A stretch of DNA of 64,000 bases from Nocardia sp. NBC_00565 (lineage in GTDB: Bacteria; Actinomycetota; Actinomycetes; Mycobacteriales; Mycobacteriaceae), in assembly GCF_036345915.1 (NCBI RefSeq), contig NZ_CP107785.1, positions 1,302,001 to 1,366,000 on the forward strand, in the 5' to 3' direction. The translations under genes and the position numbers were made by a program. Positions 26,312 to 35,146 of the stretch are shown in pieces; the first letter of the stretch is position 1; every line of letters begins with the position of its first letter. Below the pieces are notes generated by a model that saw only the letters and a program-made list of their open reading frames with translations, had not been told where the DNA came from and ran no database searches.

Positions 26312-27177
26312 ACCGGCTGGTGGTCACCGGTGCGGACGGACTGCTCGGCAGCGGGATAACGAGGGCGACGAGCCCGTTTCGTCGTGCCGATCGACAGGTG
26401 CTCGGGTTCGGATCGAAAGAACTCGACATCACCGATGCAACGGCGCTGAACGACACCATCGGCCCCGGCGATGTGGTCATCAACTGCGCGGCATACACCG
26501 GCGTAGACGCCGCCGAGACCGAAGCCGATAAGGCGTTCGCGGTCAACGGGTTCGGCCCGGGACTGCTGGCCCGAACCTGCGCGAACAAGGGAGCGCGACT
26601 GCTGCACATCTCGACCGCGTATGTCTTCGACGGGTCGGCGTCGAGTCCATGGGAAACCTGGTCACCGACCACCCCGTTGAGCGTGTACGGAAAATCCAAG
26701 TTGGCGGGTGAGGAGGCCGCCCGAGCAGCGTTGCCCGATGCGCGGATCGTCCGCACCATGTGGCTGTACTCGGGGACCGACCGGGATTTCCCGGCCGCAC
26801 TCGTGCGCAGATGCTCCCGGGGCGAGCACGTCGCGGTCGTCACCGACCAGATCGCGTCCCCAACCTACGTCGACGATCTCGTGTCCGCTCTGGTCGACCT
26901 CGTCGCGCACCCGAATCCACCGCACCTGCTCCACGCGACCGGAGGCGGCGCCGCATCCAAATACCGATTCGCTCGTGCGATTATCGAAGCGGCGGGACTC
27001 GATCCGGACCTGTTACGGCCCTGCCGGACATCGGATTTCCGAGATGCCGCAACCCGGCCCCGGAATGCCGTTCTGTCGAATTCATCGTGGATCGACTGCG
27101 GCCTTACGCCACTACCACACTGGCGTGACGGACTGCGTCGCGCTGTCAGGGCTGCAGTTCGGGACATCCGGCCGTGA
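26308..27177 (+). CDS. RmlD-like NDP-4-keto-sugar reductase
   Basis: A 289-residue extended SDR resembling dTDP-4-dehydrorhamnose reductase. It has the cofactor site VTGADGLLGSG at the N-terminus, INCAAYTGVDAAE, and the YxxxK site in SVYGKSKLAGEEAA. After a 3-dehydratase it would reduce C-4 to finish a dideoxysugar. GTG 26308 overlaps the upstream TGA (GTGA), showing tight coupling. A sugar epimerase and the nucleotidylyltransferase/4,6-dehydratase are not in the window. Confidence 0.85.
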   Translation: MNRLVVTGADGLLGSGITRATSPFRRADRQVLGFGSKELDITDATALNDTIGPGDVVINCAAYTGVDAAETEADKAFAVNGFGPGLLARTCANKGARLLHISTAYVFDGSASSPWETWSPTTPLSVYGKSKLAGEEAARAALPDARIVRTMWLYSGTDRDFPAALVRRCSRGEHVAVVTDQIASPTYVDDLVSALVDLVAHPNPPHLLHATGGGAASKYRFARAIIEAAGLDPDLLRPCRTSDFRDAATRPRNAVLSNSSWIDCGLTPLPHWRDGLRRAVRAAVRDIRP

Positions 27178-27475
27178 ACGGTTCCCTGAGTCCAGGGCGT
27201 GTCGTCGAGGAGGCCGGTGATTTCGATGCTGAAGCAGGTGTCCGGTGCCTACCGCCTCGTCATTGCGAATTGCGAACTTGCACCAGCCGATATTGCCGAT
27301 ATGCGACCTTCGATAACGCTGGACATCCGGATTCCCGCGACCGCCGGCTGTCGTGCCTCGACGGCGATCAGCTGGTCCAGATTCCGATCATCGCGAGCGG
27401 GTCGAATCCGATCGGCAGTCGGTCGCGGGCCGTGAATCCGGCTGTGGCATTGGGCTTTTCAATAAACCTAGGGTA
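27178..27475. other. Intergenic stretch after the deoxysugar operon
   Basis: A small frame with an ATG at 27226 (MLKQVSGAYRLVIANCELAP) runs to 27435. Another frame reads GDQLVQIPIIASGSNPIGSR. Neither is recognisable; degraded coding sequence is possible. Confidence 0.3.
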
Positions 27476-28369
27476 TTACGTGTCCGCGTGTTCGCGCACT
27501 GCGGACAGGTTCCCGAACACCGCGACCGCGACCGCGCCGCCGATGGCCAAGACGAAGCCGAGGATCGCCAGCCATTGCCACCCGGGTCGGGCGGTGTCGC
27601 CGAGTAGGAGCACTCCGGCGATTCCTGGGATAACTGTTTCGCCGACGACCAGTGCCGCGGTGGCTCCGTTCACCGATCCGAGTTGCAGCGCGACGGTGTG
27701 CAGGTAGAACCCGCCGACACCGGCAATGGCGATCGTCCACGCGGCGGGGTCGGCGAGCAGCGTCGGCAAGCTCAGTGGATCGATGCCGCCAACGATGCGG
27801 ACCGCGATCGCCAGGGCCCCGAACAGTAGTCCGGCGGCGAGCCCGGCGGTGACGGCGCCTCTGGATCCGAGGTGCCGCACGACCAGTTGGCTGACGGTGA
27901 ACAGGAGCACGGCGGCGATCAGCACGCCCCAGTGCATCGCCGGGTCATCGCTGCCGCCGCCCTCATGCCCGGCGGCAGTGCCGAGCGCGGCCAGCGCCAG
28001 GATCACCGTGATGATGGCTATCCACTCGCGCCGGTGCAACCGGATGCCGAGCACGGTGATCCCCAGTACGGCGGTGATGATCAGGTTCGCACTCATGATC
28101 GTCTGCGAGAGAAACAGTGGGATGAGTCGGGCGGATACCGAGTTCCCGACGAAGCCGACCACGTCGAGCGCCGTGCCGACGATGAACCACACTGTCAACG
28201 CCGCCGCGACAGTGGAAGCGACAGTGGGAGCGCCGGTTTCGGTCAACTGCCCGCCGACACCGCGCGCCTCGGCCGCGGCAGCCGATCGGCGCGCGGCGTA
28301 CGCCTGCAAGACCGAGGCCACCCCGTAACCCAGACAAGCGAGCAGGGCGGCGGAGAGGCCGATCAACAT
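27476..28369 (-). CDS. DMT/EamA-type integral membrane transporter
   Basis: The 297-residue protein has nine to ten hydrophobic helices in two halves, beginning MLIGLSAALLACLGYGVASV and including LIITAVLGITVLGIRLHRREW and GATAALVVGETVIPGIAGVL. The pattern fits the drug/metabolite transporter superfamily, in the mycobacterial-type branch. Substrate unknown. ATG 28369 starts the first helix. It is convergent with the deoxysugar operon. Confidence 0.8.
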   Translation of the reverse strand: MLIGLSAALLACLGYGVASVLQAYAARRSAAAAEARGVGGQLTETGAPTVASTVAAALTVWFIVGTALDVVGFVGNSVSARLIPLFLSQTIMSANLIITAVLGITVLGIRLHRREWIAIITVILALAALGTAAGHEGGGSDDPAMHWGVLIAAVLLFTVSQLVVRHLGSRGAVTAGLAAGLLFGALAIAVRIVGGIDPLSLPTLLADPAAWTIAIAGVGGFYLHTVALQLGSVNGATAALVVGETVIPGIAGVLLLGDTARPGWQWLAILGFVLAIGGAVAVAVFGNLSAVREHADT

Positions 28370-28397
28370 GTCGTCGGTGCTGTCGGTCTATGCACGT

Positions 28398-28610
28398 CTA
28401 CCCATCGCTCGAGTCGTCGCCACCGGAGTTGTCGTCGTTGTCCCACGCGCCGCCGGTGATCGGGTCGCCGGCGTGCGAAGCCTGGCTGATCTCGGCCTCT
28501 TGTCCGCCGAAAGTACCATTGAGCCCCTGCACCACCCTCGATAACTGATACCGGGCGCCGTCAGACGGCCACCGGCATACCCACGCGATCCCGGCCTCGC
28601 CGCCCCGGAT
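28398..28610 (-). pseudogene. C-terminal fragment of an unknown gene
   Basis: The open frame (71 codons from the upstream TAG) has strong codon character: WPSDGARYQLSRVVQGLNG, then GGQEAEISQASHAGDPITGG and an Asp/Ser-rich tail. No good start codon or ribosome site is visible. Family not recognised. DNA from 28611 to 28849 shows nothing. Confidence 0.35.
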
Positions 28611-28849
28611 CTATCGGCGCAGCGCTAAGCGTATCCAGATCGGCAGCGCAACCCGCTGAGCCTGGCTTACGACACGATCGGTTGGTGCCGATATCGATGT
28701 CCCTCATGAACGCTGCCCGTGCTGGTCAGTGGCGATATCGAGCGTGCCAAGAGCGTGCCGAGACCGGCAGCTACGCCGCGGACCGGGCAATACGAGCTGG
28801 ACGTTGGAGAGCCTCTGACCTGGATGGGACAGCATCAGCCGGACACTTC

Positions 28850-29290
28850 TTACCGTTCGCCGGATGTCGGGGGTTGTGGTGATTGCGTTGGTGTGGTGAG
28901 GCATTCGCTGGGGGCTGGTTCGCCACGTAGCCGTGCGTCGAGCCAGTTGGTCGCTCCGGGGAATCCGGCGAACAGCACGATGATGTGCTCGCCGGGCTCG
29001 GTGCGGAACACGGCGGGCACACCGCGGGCGCACTGCTGCTGGTACAGCTGTTGGGCTGCTTCGATGGGAATCCAGATGTCATATGCGCCGTGGTAGATGT
29101 ACAATGGCGCACCCGATTTTCGGTCGGTCAAGTCCGATCGGCGGAAGACTCCGTCGGCTCGGGCGCAGGCACCTGGCGGCAAGAGACGGGTGAGATCCTC
29201 GTTGCCGACCAATGGCGAGGTAGCGCCGATCTTCTGCAGAGCGGCACGGCCATGTCGCTAAGAGAGCGGTCGCAGGCGAGAAGCGTCGGG
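28850..29290 (-). pseudogene. Decayed secretory lipase (LIP family), C-terminal part
   Basis: The frame 28850-29212 reads APLYIYHGAYDIWIPIEAAQ and EPGEHIIVLFAGFPGATNWL, ending PAPSEC. These are the Asp and His regions of actinobacterial secreted triacylglycerol lipases. Upstream, a different frame carries LLACDRSLSDMA (around 29240-29280), which fits the preceding family segment, so a frameshift separates the two. The nucleophile GxSxG half and signal peptide are gone. Confidence 0.6.
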
Positions 29291-29389
29291 CTCCTTGGAT
29301 TAGCTGATTGCATGCTGTCGCCGAAGCGGCGCGGTATTCGGTCGGTGAAATCCCACTGGTTGACGGGTTCGCACGGCAGGATGTGGCCC

Positions 29390-30301
29390 ATGCGGACATT
29401 TGCCCGATTGTTGCAAGCTGCCGTCGTTGGGGCGCTGGTCGTGGTAGCCGGTCATGGCGTCACGGCCGCCCCCGCCGCGAGCGACACCCATATTCACTTG
29501 CCTTGGCTGACTCCTGAGCCGGACGCAGTGCAGGCGTCGGGAGCAGCGCTGGCGGACGGAATCACCGGCACGTTGCTGTGGTCGCGACAGCCGAACACCC
29601 CGGTCCCGATAGCCAGCATCACGAAGGTGATGACGGCACTGGTCGTGATCAACGCCGGCGACCTCGACCGGGCCATTACCGTGCCGCAAGAAATCATCGC
29701 CTACGGCACCAAGTACGACGGAAGCAACGCAGGCCTGGTCCCCGGCGAGGTGCTCACCGCGCGACAGCTCCTCTACGCGATGATGCTGCCGTCCGGCTGC
29801 GACGCCGCCTATACCCTTGCCGAGGCCTACGGGCCCGGCCAAGACGGCTTCATCGCCAAGATGAACGACACCGCGCGTCAAATGGGCTTGGCGGGAACAT
29901 ATTTCACCGACCCCAGCGGGCTGCCCGCCCCCACCGATCACTCCACCTACTCCACACCGGCGGACCTGGTGGCCCTCGGCCTGCGCGCGATGAGCCTGCC
30001 GGTGTTCCGCGAGATCGCCGGTTCCCAGAGCTATTACCTGCCTGCCGCCCCGGGCAACCGCGCTCACCTCTGGCAGACCACGAACTCGCTGCTGCACGAC
30101 TATCCCGGCACTATCGGCATCAAAACCGGATACACCGACGCTGCGGGAACCTGCCTGCTGTTCGAGACGGTCAGGGCAGGAATACCGCTGATCGGTGTGG
30201 TCCTGCACAGCTCACCCGACAGCGTCGCCGCAAAGGACGACGCCGAGCGCATGTTGAACTGGGCCTACGACCCGATCCTGAGCGCGCTGCCGATCGGTTA
30301 G
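29390..30301 (+). CDS. D-alanyl-D-alanine carboxypeptidase (peptidase S11)
   Basis: This enzyme trims the terminal D-Ala of peptidoglycan stem peptides outside the membrane. The 303-residue protein has a signal peptide (MRTFARLLQAAVVGALVVVA, then AAPAA) and the penicillin-binding motifs SITK (~75-78), SGC (~134, in place of SxN) and KTG (~245, in GIKTGYTDAAG). ATG 29390 is chosen over the long upstream open frame because it starts the signal peptide. It lacks the C-terminal PBP5 beta domain and anchor. It is monocistronic. Confidence 0.9.
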   Translation: MRTFARLLQAAVVGALVVVAGHGVTAAPAASDTHIHLPWLTPEPDAVQASGAALADGITGTLLWSRQPNTPVPIASITKVMTALVVINAGDLDRAITVPQEIIAYGTKYDGSNAGLVPGEVLTARQLLYAMMLPSGCDAAYTLAEAYGPGQDGFIAKMNDTARQMGLAGTYFTDPSGLPAPTDHSTYSTPADLVALGLRAMSLPVFREIAGSQSYYLPAAPGNRAHLWQTTNSLLHDYPGTIGIKTGYTDAAGTCLLFETVRAGIPLIGVVLHSSPDSVAAKDDAERMLNWAYDPILSALPIG

Positions 30302-30550
30302 CGCCGAATGCGGCTGGCCGGCTGCGGATCCCGGTGCGCACCAGGACGATCCGCGGCCACACGACGACCGTGTCCGCCACCCGACACCCGCCTGCCAACC
30401 TGGCCACAGCCAGCGCAAGTAGGCACACAATCTTGCCTATCGCGCGCGGCCGGCAGGCGAGATCGGCCCATGCCGTCGACTCGCACCGACTCTGGCGCAA
30501 CTCGCCGACGGGGAGTCCGACCGGCGGTGCCTACGACCTCCTTGACACTC

Positions 30551-30600
30551 CCGCCTTCCGTTGGGGGCGGCCAGCATAAGGAAGCAGAGGAAGAATCACC
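30551..30600 (+). repeat. Dispersed IS-end-like element, copy A
   Basis: CTTGACAC, then a hairpin (CCGCCT...GGGGGCGG), then GGCCAGCATAAGGAAGCAGA and GGAAGAATCACC. It matches copy B near 47.8 kb in order and spacing. The rest of 30302-30610 has no recognisable gene. Confidence 0.5.
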
Positions 30601-30610
30601 TGCAGGACGA

Positions 30611-30808
30611 CTACCGGTCGCCCGCGGCTTCAGGAGATCCCAGGGCCCGTCGGGCAGCGGCCAGCAACGCGGACTGCGGAGGCTCGAGCTGTTGGGCAAT
30701 CGATAGGTCCGCGTCGCTGTCGCTCCACACGGCCTGGTTCAATGCCCGGCCGTAGACGGCGCCGTATTCGAACCCTCCGCGGGAGTTCGGCAGTAGGTGC
30801 GGTGCCTG
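30611..30808 (-). pseudogene. C-terminal gene fragment behind the acyl-CoA dehydrogenase
   Basis: A well-biased frame without start codon reads GFEYGAVYGRALNQAVWSD and AQQLEPPQSALLAAARRAL. It begins directly after the acyl-CoA dehydrogenase stop. Family not recognised. It looks like the tail of a deleted downstream gene. Confidence 0.4.
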
Positions 30809-30810
30809 CG

Positions 30811-31950
30811 TTATCGAGCAAGTGACCGGCTGATCACCAGACGCTGAATCTGGTTGGTGCCCTCGAAGATCTGCGTGATCTTGGCTTCGCGCATGTACCG
30901 CTCGACTCGGAAATCGCGGGTGTAGCCGTAGCCGCCGAATACCTGCACCGCGTCGGTGGTCACCTTCATCGCGGCGTCGGTGGCGACCAGCTTGGCCACA
31001 CTCGCTTGCCGCGAGTACGACAAGCCCGCATCACGGCGACGCGCGGCATCCAGGTAGGTGGCCCTGGCGGAATCAACGGCTGCGGCCATGTCGGCGAGCA
31101 GGAAGCCCAGGCCCTGGTGGTCGATGATCGGCTTACCGAAGGCAGTCCGCTCCTTGGCGTAGGCGACCGCCTCGTCCAGGGCTGCCTGGGCTAGACCGGT
31201 GGCTACCGCAGCGATGCCGAGTCGCCCGGAATCCAATGCGCTCAAGGCGATTTGCAACCCTTGCCCCTCGGCGCCGATGCGTCGCTCGTCGGGAATGAAC
31301 GCGTCGTCGTAGTGGGCGGTCGTGGTTGGTACCGCGTGCAGACCCATCTTTTGCTCCGGCTTGCCGAAGCTGAGCCCGGTGGTGTCGTTCGCTACGAGGA
31401 AGCAGGTGATACCCCGGGAGCCTTCGCCTGTCCGTGCGAACAGGCTGTAGAAGTCCGCCTTGCCGCCGTGAGTGATCCACGCCTTCGTGCCGTCAACCCG
31501 GTAACCGCCCTCAACCGCAGCGGCCCTGCAGGCGACTGCGGCGGCATCGGACCCGGCCTGTGACTCGGACAGGCTGTAGGCGCCGATCAGGTTGCCGCCC
31601 AACATCTCTGGCAGCCACCGCTGCTTCTGCTCGTCGGTCCCGAAATTGATCAGTGGATGACAGGCCAAACTGTGCACGCTCACCGCTACAGCCACTGCGG
31701 TCCAGCGTGCGGCGATCTCCTCGAGTACTTGTAGATATACCTCGTAACGCTGATCACCGCCGCCCCACTCCTCCGGAAACGGCAGGCTCAGCAGCCCCGC
31801 CTCGCCGAGTGTCGCGAACACTCCCGCGGGATAGATCTCCTCCCGTTCGTGCCGATCGACGTCGGGAGTAAGAACCTTGTCGGCGATCTCGCGCGTGAGC
31901 TGGATCAGATCACGGGCTTCCTCGCTGGGCAGCAAGCGTTCGACGGCCAC
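30811..31950 (-). CDS. Acyl-CoA dehydrogenase
   Basis: A 379-residue FAD enzyme that oxidises acyl-CoA to trans-2-enoyl-CoA. It has YSLSESQAGSDAAA (flavin/substrate loop), KAWITHGG, and the C-terminal QIFEGTNQIQRLVI with catalytic Glu at ~363, the position of short- and medium-chain acyl-CoA dehydrogenases. Full family length. The GTG start has an AGGTG site upstream. It is divergent from a TetR gene across a palindrome-rich promoter and is probably repressed by it. Confidence 0.9.
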   Translation of the reverse strand: MAVERLLPSEEARDLIQLTREIADKVLTPDVDRHEREEIYPAGVFATLGEAGLLSLPFPEEWGGGDQRYEVYLQVLEEIAARWTAVAVAVSVHSLACHPLINFGTDEQKQRWLPEMLGGNLIGAYSLSESQAGSDAAAVACRAAAVEGGYRVDGTKAWITHGGKADFYSLFARTGEGSRGITCFLVANDTTGLSFGKPEQKMGLHAVPTTTAHYDDAFIPDERRIGAEGQGLQIALSALDSGRLGIAAVATGLAQAALDEAVAYAKERTAFGKPIIDHQGLGFLLADMAAAVDSARATYLDAARRRDAGLSYSRQASVAKLVATDAAMKVTTDAVQVFGGYGYTRDFRVERYMREAKITQIFEGTNQIQRLVISRSLAR

Positions 31951-31972
31951 ACATCACCTCGCATACGAAAGA

Positions 31973-32001
31973 CGGTACTTAATTACCGGTTACAGTACTG
32001 T
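31973..32001. promoter_or_regulatory. Palindromic operator region between ACAD and TetR genes
   Basis: CGGTACTTAATTACCG (31973-31988) is a 16-bp palindrome with one mismatched pair, and ACAGTACTGT (31992-32001) is perfect. GGTACT/AGTACT half-sites recur up to 32036. Confidence 0.6.
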
Positions 32002-32046
32002 CAGTATATCGGTACTACAAGAGGCGCTTCAGTACTATTCGGCGTT

Positions 32047-32631
32047 ATGGATCAACTCACCCGCGCCGGCTTCGCCACCCGCAGACGCAGCGAACTGTTC
32101 GACGCCTTGGTCGAGTTGTTCCTCGCCGAAGGGTTCGCGCACCTCACTTTGGATGAGATCGCCGCCCGCCTGCGCTGCTCCAAGTCGACGCTCTACACCC
32201 TCGCGGGTAGCAAGGAGCAGTTGGTCCGCGCCGCGACCGTGCACTTCTTCCAGCGCGCCAGCGAGGATGTGGAAGCGGCCATCGAGCCCATCACCACCGC
32301 GCGCGAGCGCGTCGCCGCCTACCTGTCAGCCGTCGGCACCGCGCTCGCCCCCGCGTCGACCCAATTCATGTTCGATCTGCACGCGTTCATACCGGCACGC
32401 GAGATCTATGAGAAGAACACCCGAATCGCCGCCCGCCGCGTGCAAGAACTGATCGACGAGGGCGTGCAAGCCGGCGACTTCCGCGACGTCCACGCCGCTT
32501 TCGCCGCTGACCTCGCCGCCACGATGATGGCTCGCATTCAACACGGCACGGTTCGCACCCGAACCGGCCTCGACGACGCCGAGGCTTATCAGGAGCTGGC
32601 CGCCATCCTCACTGCCGGCATCACCGCGTAG
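32047..32631 (+). CDS. TetR/AcrR-family transcriptional regulator
   Basis: The 194-residue protein has an N-terminal HTH (DEIAARLRCSKSTLYTLAGS, ~35-60) and a C-terminal TetR-like domain. ATG 32047 has no ribosome site and follows AT-rich DNA closely, so the mRNA may be leaderless. Divergence from the acyl-CoA dehydrogenase suggests local control by an acyl-CoA ligand. Confidence 0.88.
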   Translation: MDQLTRAGFATRRRSELFDALVELFLAEGFAHLTLDEIAARLRCSKSTLYTLAGSKEQLVRAATVHFFQRASEDVEAAIEPITTARERVAAYLSAVGTALAPASTQFMFDLHAFIPAREIYEKNTRIAARRVQELIDEGVQAGDFRDVHAAFAADLAATMMARIQHGTVRTRTGLDDAEAYQELAAILTAGITA

Positions 32632-32717
32632 CCGCGACCGGCGCGGCTGGGTCGCTTTGCGGATCGTTTGCCGAAACTACGTCAGCCGAACCTGTAGGTC
32701 GGGCAGCGCGAGGACAA

Positions 32718-33048
32718 GTGTTTCGCGTAGGTCTGTGCGCGCACGAGCTGGGGACCGTCATCGATCTACACGGCGGCGGACCCGGCTCGTCCTGGGCATC
32801 GTCTCGCCGCGTGGGAGATCGGCTTCAGTTGCTCGCTCCTGGCGCAGCGATGAGACGTGTGGGTTCGAAACGCGCCCTTGTGGTCGGCGATCTGACCGCA
32901 CTCGCGACGATCGCATCTTTTGCGACCGTGCACGCCGATGGCTTCGCAGGTGTGGAGGGGCATCGCGATGACATCGACGCGGTGCGCGAACCGCTACCGG
33001 CAAACCAGTATCCATATTCTTCTTACTGGGAAGGTAAACATGTGCGTG
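32718..33048 (+). pseudogene. Degraded siderophore-interacting (SIP/ferric reductase) protein
   Basis: One frame carries DLHGGGPGSSWASSRRVGDR, then LVVGDLTALATIASF and LPANQYPYSSYW. These match, in order, the FAD-domain, NADPH-domain and C-terminal segments of siderophore-interacting proteins, but with most of the protein deleted between them. The rest of 32632-33249 is without a gene. Confidence 0.5.
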
Positions 33049-33249
33049 GTGGAGTCATGCTACGGGTTCGATCCGCCGTTACCGCTATGGGCTCTCTTTC
33101 CTGTCGGTGGACGCAGAGCAAAGCAGTCGCTGTCCGTTTTGCCCCCCATTGTGTCCGGCAGTCCCCTTCATTCCGATTGAGGCTTCCTGTTGAATTCTGT
33201 GAATCGCAAGAGAGCAAGCTATTGGCAATCGCCAGTGCAGGAGGTTCTT

Positions 33250-33804
33250 ATGTATTACGCAACCCGATTGGTCGTCGCGACGGCTATGACCGCGGCTGCG
33301 ACGGCGACTACGGTCGGGGTCGCCCTCGCAACACCCGACGTACCGGCGAATCCTGTCTCGGAGGTGCGCGCCGATAGCGGCGGCACATACGAAATCCGTT
33401 ATGGTACAGGGCTTCCGGGCTATTCCACGGCGATCGCCAGGATCGATGCGATGGGCGCTGACCAGCCTACTTCGGTGTCCGATCCGGTATCGGACGCCGG
33501 CAGCAGCGCGCAGGCCGATATCAACAACGCGCTCAATCAGGCTGGTAACGAATTCATGCTCGCAGTGACGATCGGCAGTGTCGCGGGCGGAATAGTCGGT
33601 CTTGTCGGCGGTTGTGTCGTGGGCGCGGTTATCGGTGCGATAGGAGGCTGCATTCCCGGACTTGCGATCGGCGCGGCCCTAGGGCCGATCATCGGCAGCG
33701 CGGTTGTCGGTATTCCGGTCGGAATTGCCGCGCTGGTTCAGGCTTACAACGCCTTGCATGCCGCCGGAGAGGTCAGCGCACCGGTCGCTGCGCAGCCGAA
33801 TTAA
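33250..33804 (+). CDS. Secreted or envelope protein with glycine-zipper region
   Basis: The 184-residue protein starts with a signal peptide (MYYATRLVVATAMTAAATAT, then GVALATPD), followed by a polar region and a long Gly-rich hydrophobic stretch (~115-170, with GGIVGLVGGCVVGAVIGAIG) that could insert in a membrane or mycolate outer membrane. AGGAGG lies 5 nt before ATG 33250. Similar small Gly-rich exported proteins are common in Nocardia; function unknown. Confidence 0.75.
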   Translation: MYYATRLVVATAMTAAATATTVGVALATPDVPANPVSEVRADSGGTYEIRYGTGLPGYSTAIARIDAMGADQPTSVSDPVSDAGSSAQADINNALNQAGNEFMLAVTIGSVAGGIVGLVGGCVVGAVIGAIGGCIPGLAIGAALGPIIGSAVVGIPVGIAALVQAYNALHAAGEVSAPVAAQPN

Positions 33805-33868
33805 CAGCGGTCGTCACGTCGGTCCGGAAAAGCTCCACAGCTGATACCAAGAAAGTCGATCGAAGACA

Positions 33869-35146
33869 ATGAAATCCTCGATACCGCTTGCCGATAACTC
33901 GAATATTCGCCAACCGGACCTGGCGTTGCCGGCGACGCACCGAGTTACCGTCCGATGGATCGGTCTGTACGCGGTGGCGTGGTTGGGCATCTGGCTGGCG
34001 CAGCTCACTGCCTTCCAACTGTTGCTGCCGCAGCAACTCGATGACGTCCTCGGCGTCGGCGCGGAGTTGCGGCAGGACAATTGGCAGCGCAGCGTGACCG
34101 GCTTCGGAATTATCTCCGGCCTGTCGGCGGTGTGCGCTTTGGTGGGGTTTCCAATGACCGGTGCACTGAGTGACCGCACCACCGGCCCTTTCGGCCGTCG
34201 GCGACCGTGGATCCTGGGCGGCACGCTGTTGTTCGCCGTGTCGCTGGTCGGATTGGGCGTCCAGCACACGGCGATCGGTATTGGAATCTGCTGGTGCCTT
34301 GCGATTTTCGGATTCGCCATGGCATCGGCTGCACTCACCGCGATGATCGGTGACCGGGTGCCGCAGGAGCAACGGGGAGTCGTGTCCAGCTGGGTTTCTG
34401 CTCCCCAGGCGATCGGGGTGATCGTCGGACTGGTGCTCATCGCCGTACTGGGGCTGAGCCGGTTGGCCGGATACGTGCTATCGGCGGTGCTGCTGGTGAT
34501 ATGCGTGACGCCGTTCGTTTGGACGACGCCTGACCCTCCACTCAGTGATCGCCCAAGCGGGCGCGACTCGGTTGCGACGCTCATCCGTGTGCCCGACTTC
34601 TGCTGGACATTGGCGGGGCGGGTACTTGTCAATGTGGGGAATGCGCTCGGAACCTCGCTACTGCTGTATTACCTGCAGTTCGAGCTGCGGGTTTCCGACG
34701 TCGATACTTCGCTGCTCGTCCTGACGGGTATCTACATGGTCTTCGTCATCGTCGTCTCGATCGCGGGTGGCGTTTTGTCGGACCGGATCAGCCGCCGAAA
34801 ACCCTTTGTTATGGCTGCCGCCATCTTGCAGAGCATCTCGGCCGTGGTCATCATCTGTACCGGAAGTCTGTGGGGGACAATGATTGCCGGCGCATTCATG
34901 GGTGCGGGCTACGGCTGCTTCACGGCGATCGATCAGGCGCTCGCCGCCGATGTGCTGCCGAGTGTGGAACACAGCGGCCAAGAACTCGGCGTCATGAATA
35001 TCGCGATGGCCGTGCCGCAAGCAGTCGGACCACTCCTCGGTGCGTGGGTGGTCGATGTCTTCGGGTTCCCCGGACTGTTCGCTGCGGCCGGTGTGTTCAC
35101 CGTGGTGGGAGGGGCCACGGTATGGCAGGTCAAGGGTGTGCGATAG
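33869..35146 (+). CDS. MFS transporter, SLC45-like
   Basis: The 425-residue transporter has 12 predicted helices and the MFS signature GALSDRTTGPFGRRRPWILG between helices 2 and 3, a form typical of sugar/proton symporters of the SLC45/GPH type. A second copy of the motif is GGVLSDRISRRKP. It probably moves a sugar or glycoside; the adjacent sugar kinase and aldolase genes would fit this. Its 3' end overlaps the AraC gene by 17 bp, tail to tail. Confidence 0.85.
   Translation: MKSSIPLADNSNIRQPDLALPATHRVTVRWIGLYAVAWLGIWLAQLTAFQLLLPQQLDDVLGVGAELRQDNWQRSVTGFGIISGLSAVCALVGFPMTGALSDRTTGPFGRRRPWILGGTLLFAVSLVGLGVQHTAIGIGICWCLAIFGFAMASAALTAMIGDRVPQEQRGVVSSWVSAPQAIGVIVGLVLIAVLGLSRLAGYVLSAVLLVICVTPFVWTTPDPPLSDRPSGRDSVATLIRVPDFCWTLAGRVLVNVGNALGTSLLLYYLQFELRVSDVDTSLLVLTGIYMVFVIVVSIAGGVLSDRISRRKPFVMAAAILQSISAVVIICTGSLWGTMIAGAFMGAGYGCFTAIDQALAADVLPSVEHSGQELGVMNIAMAVPQAVGPLLGAWVVDVFGFPGLFAAAGVFTVVGGATVWQVKGVR

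Noticed and set aside
30302..30560. TnpB or IS transposase upstream of IS-end-like copy A
   Set aside because: No zinc-finger or RuvC-like motif in any frame; only the hairpin element is supported.
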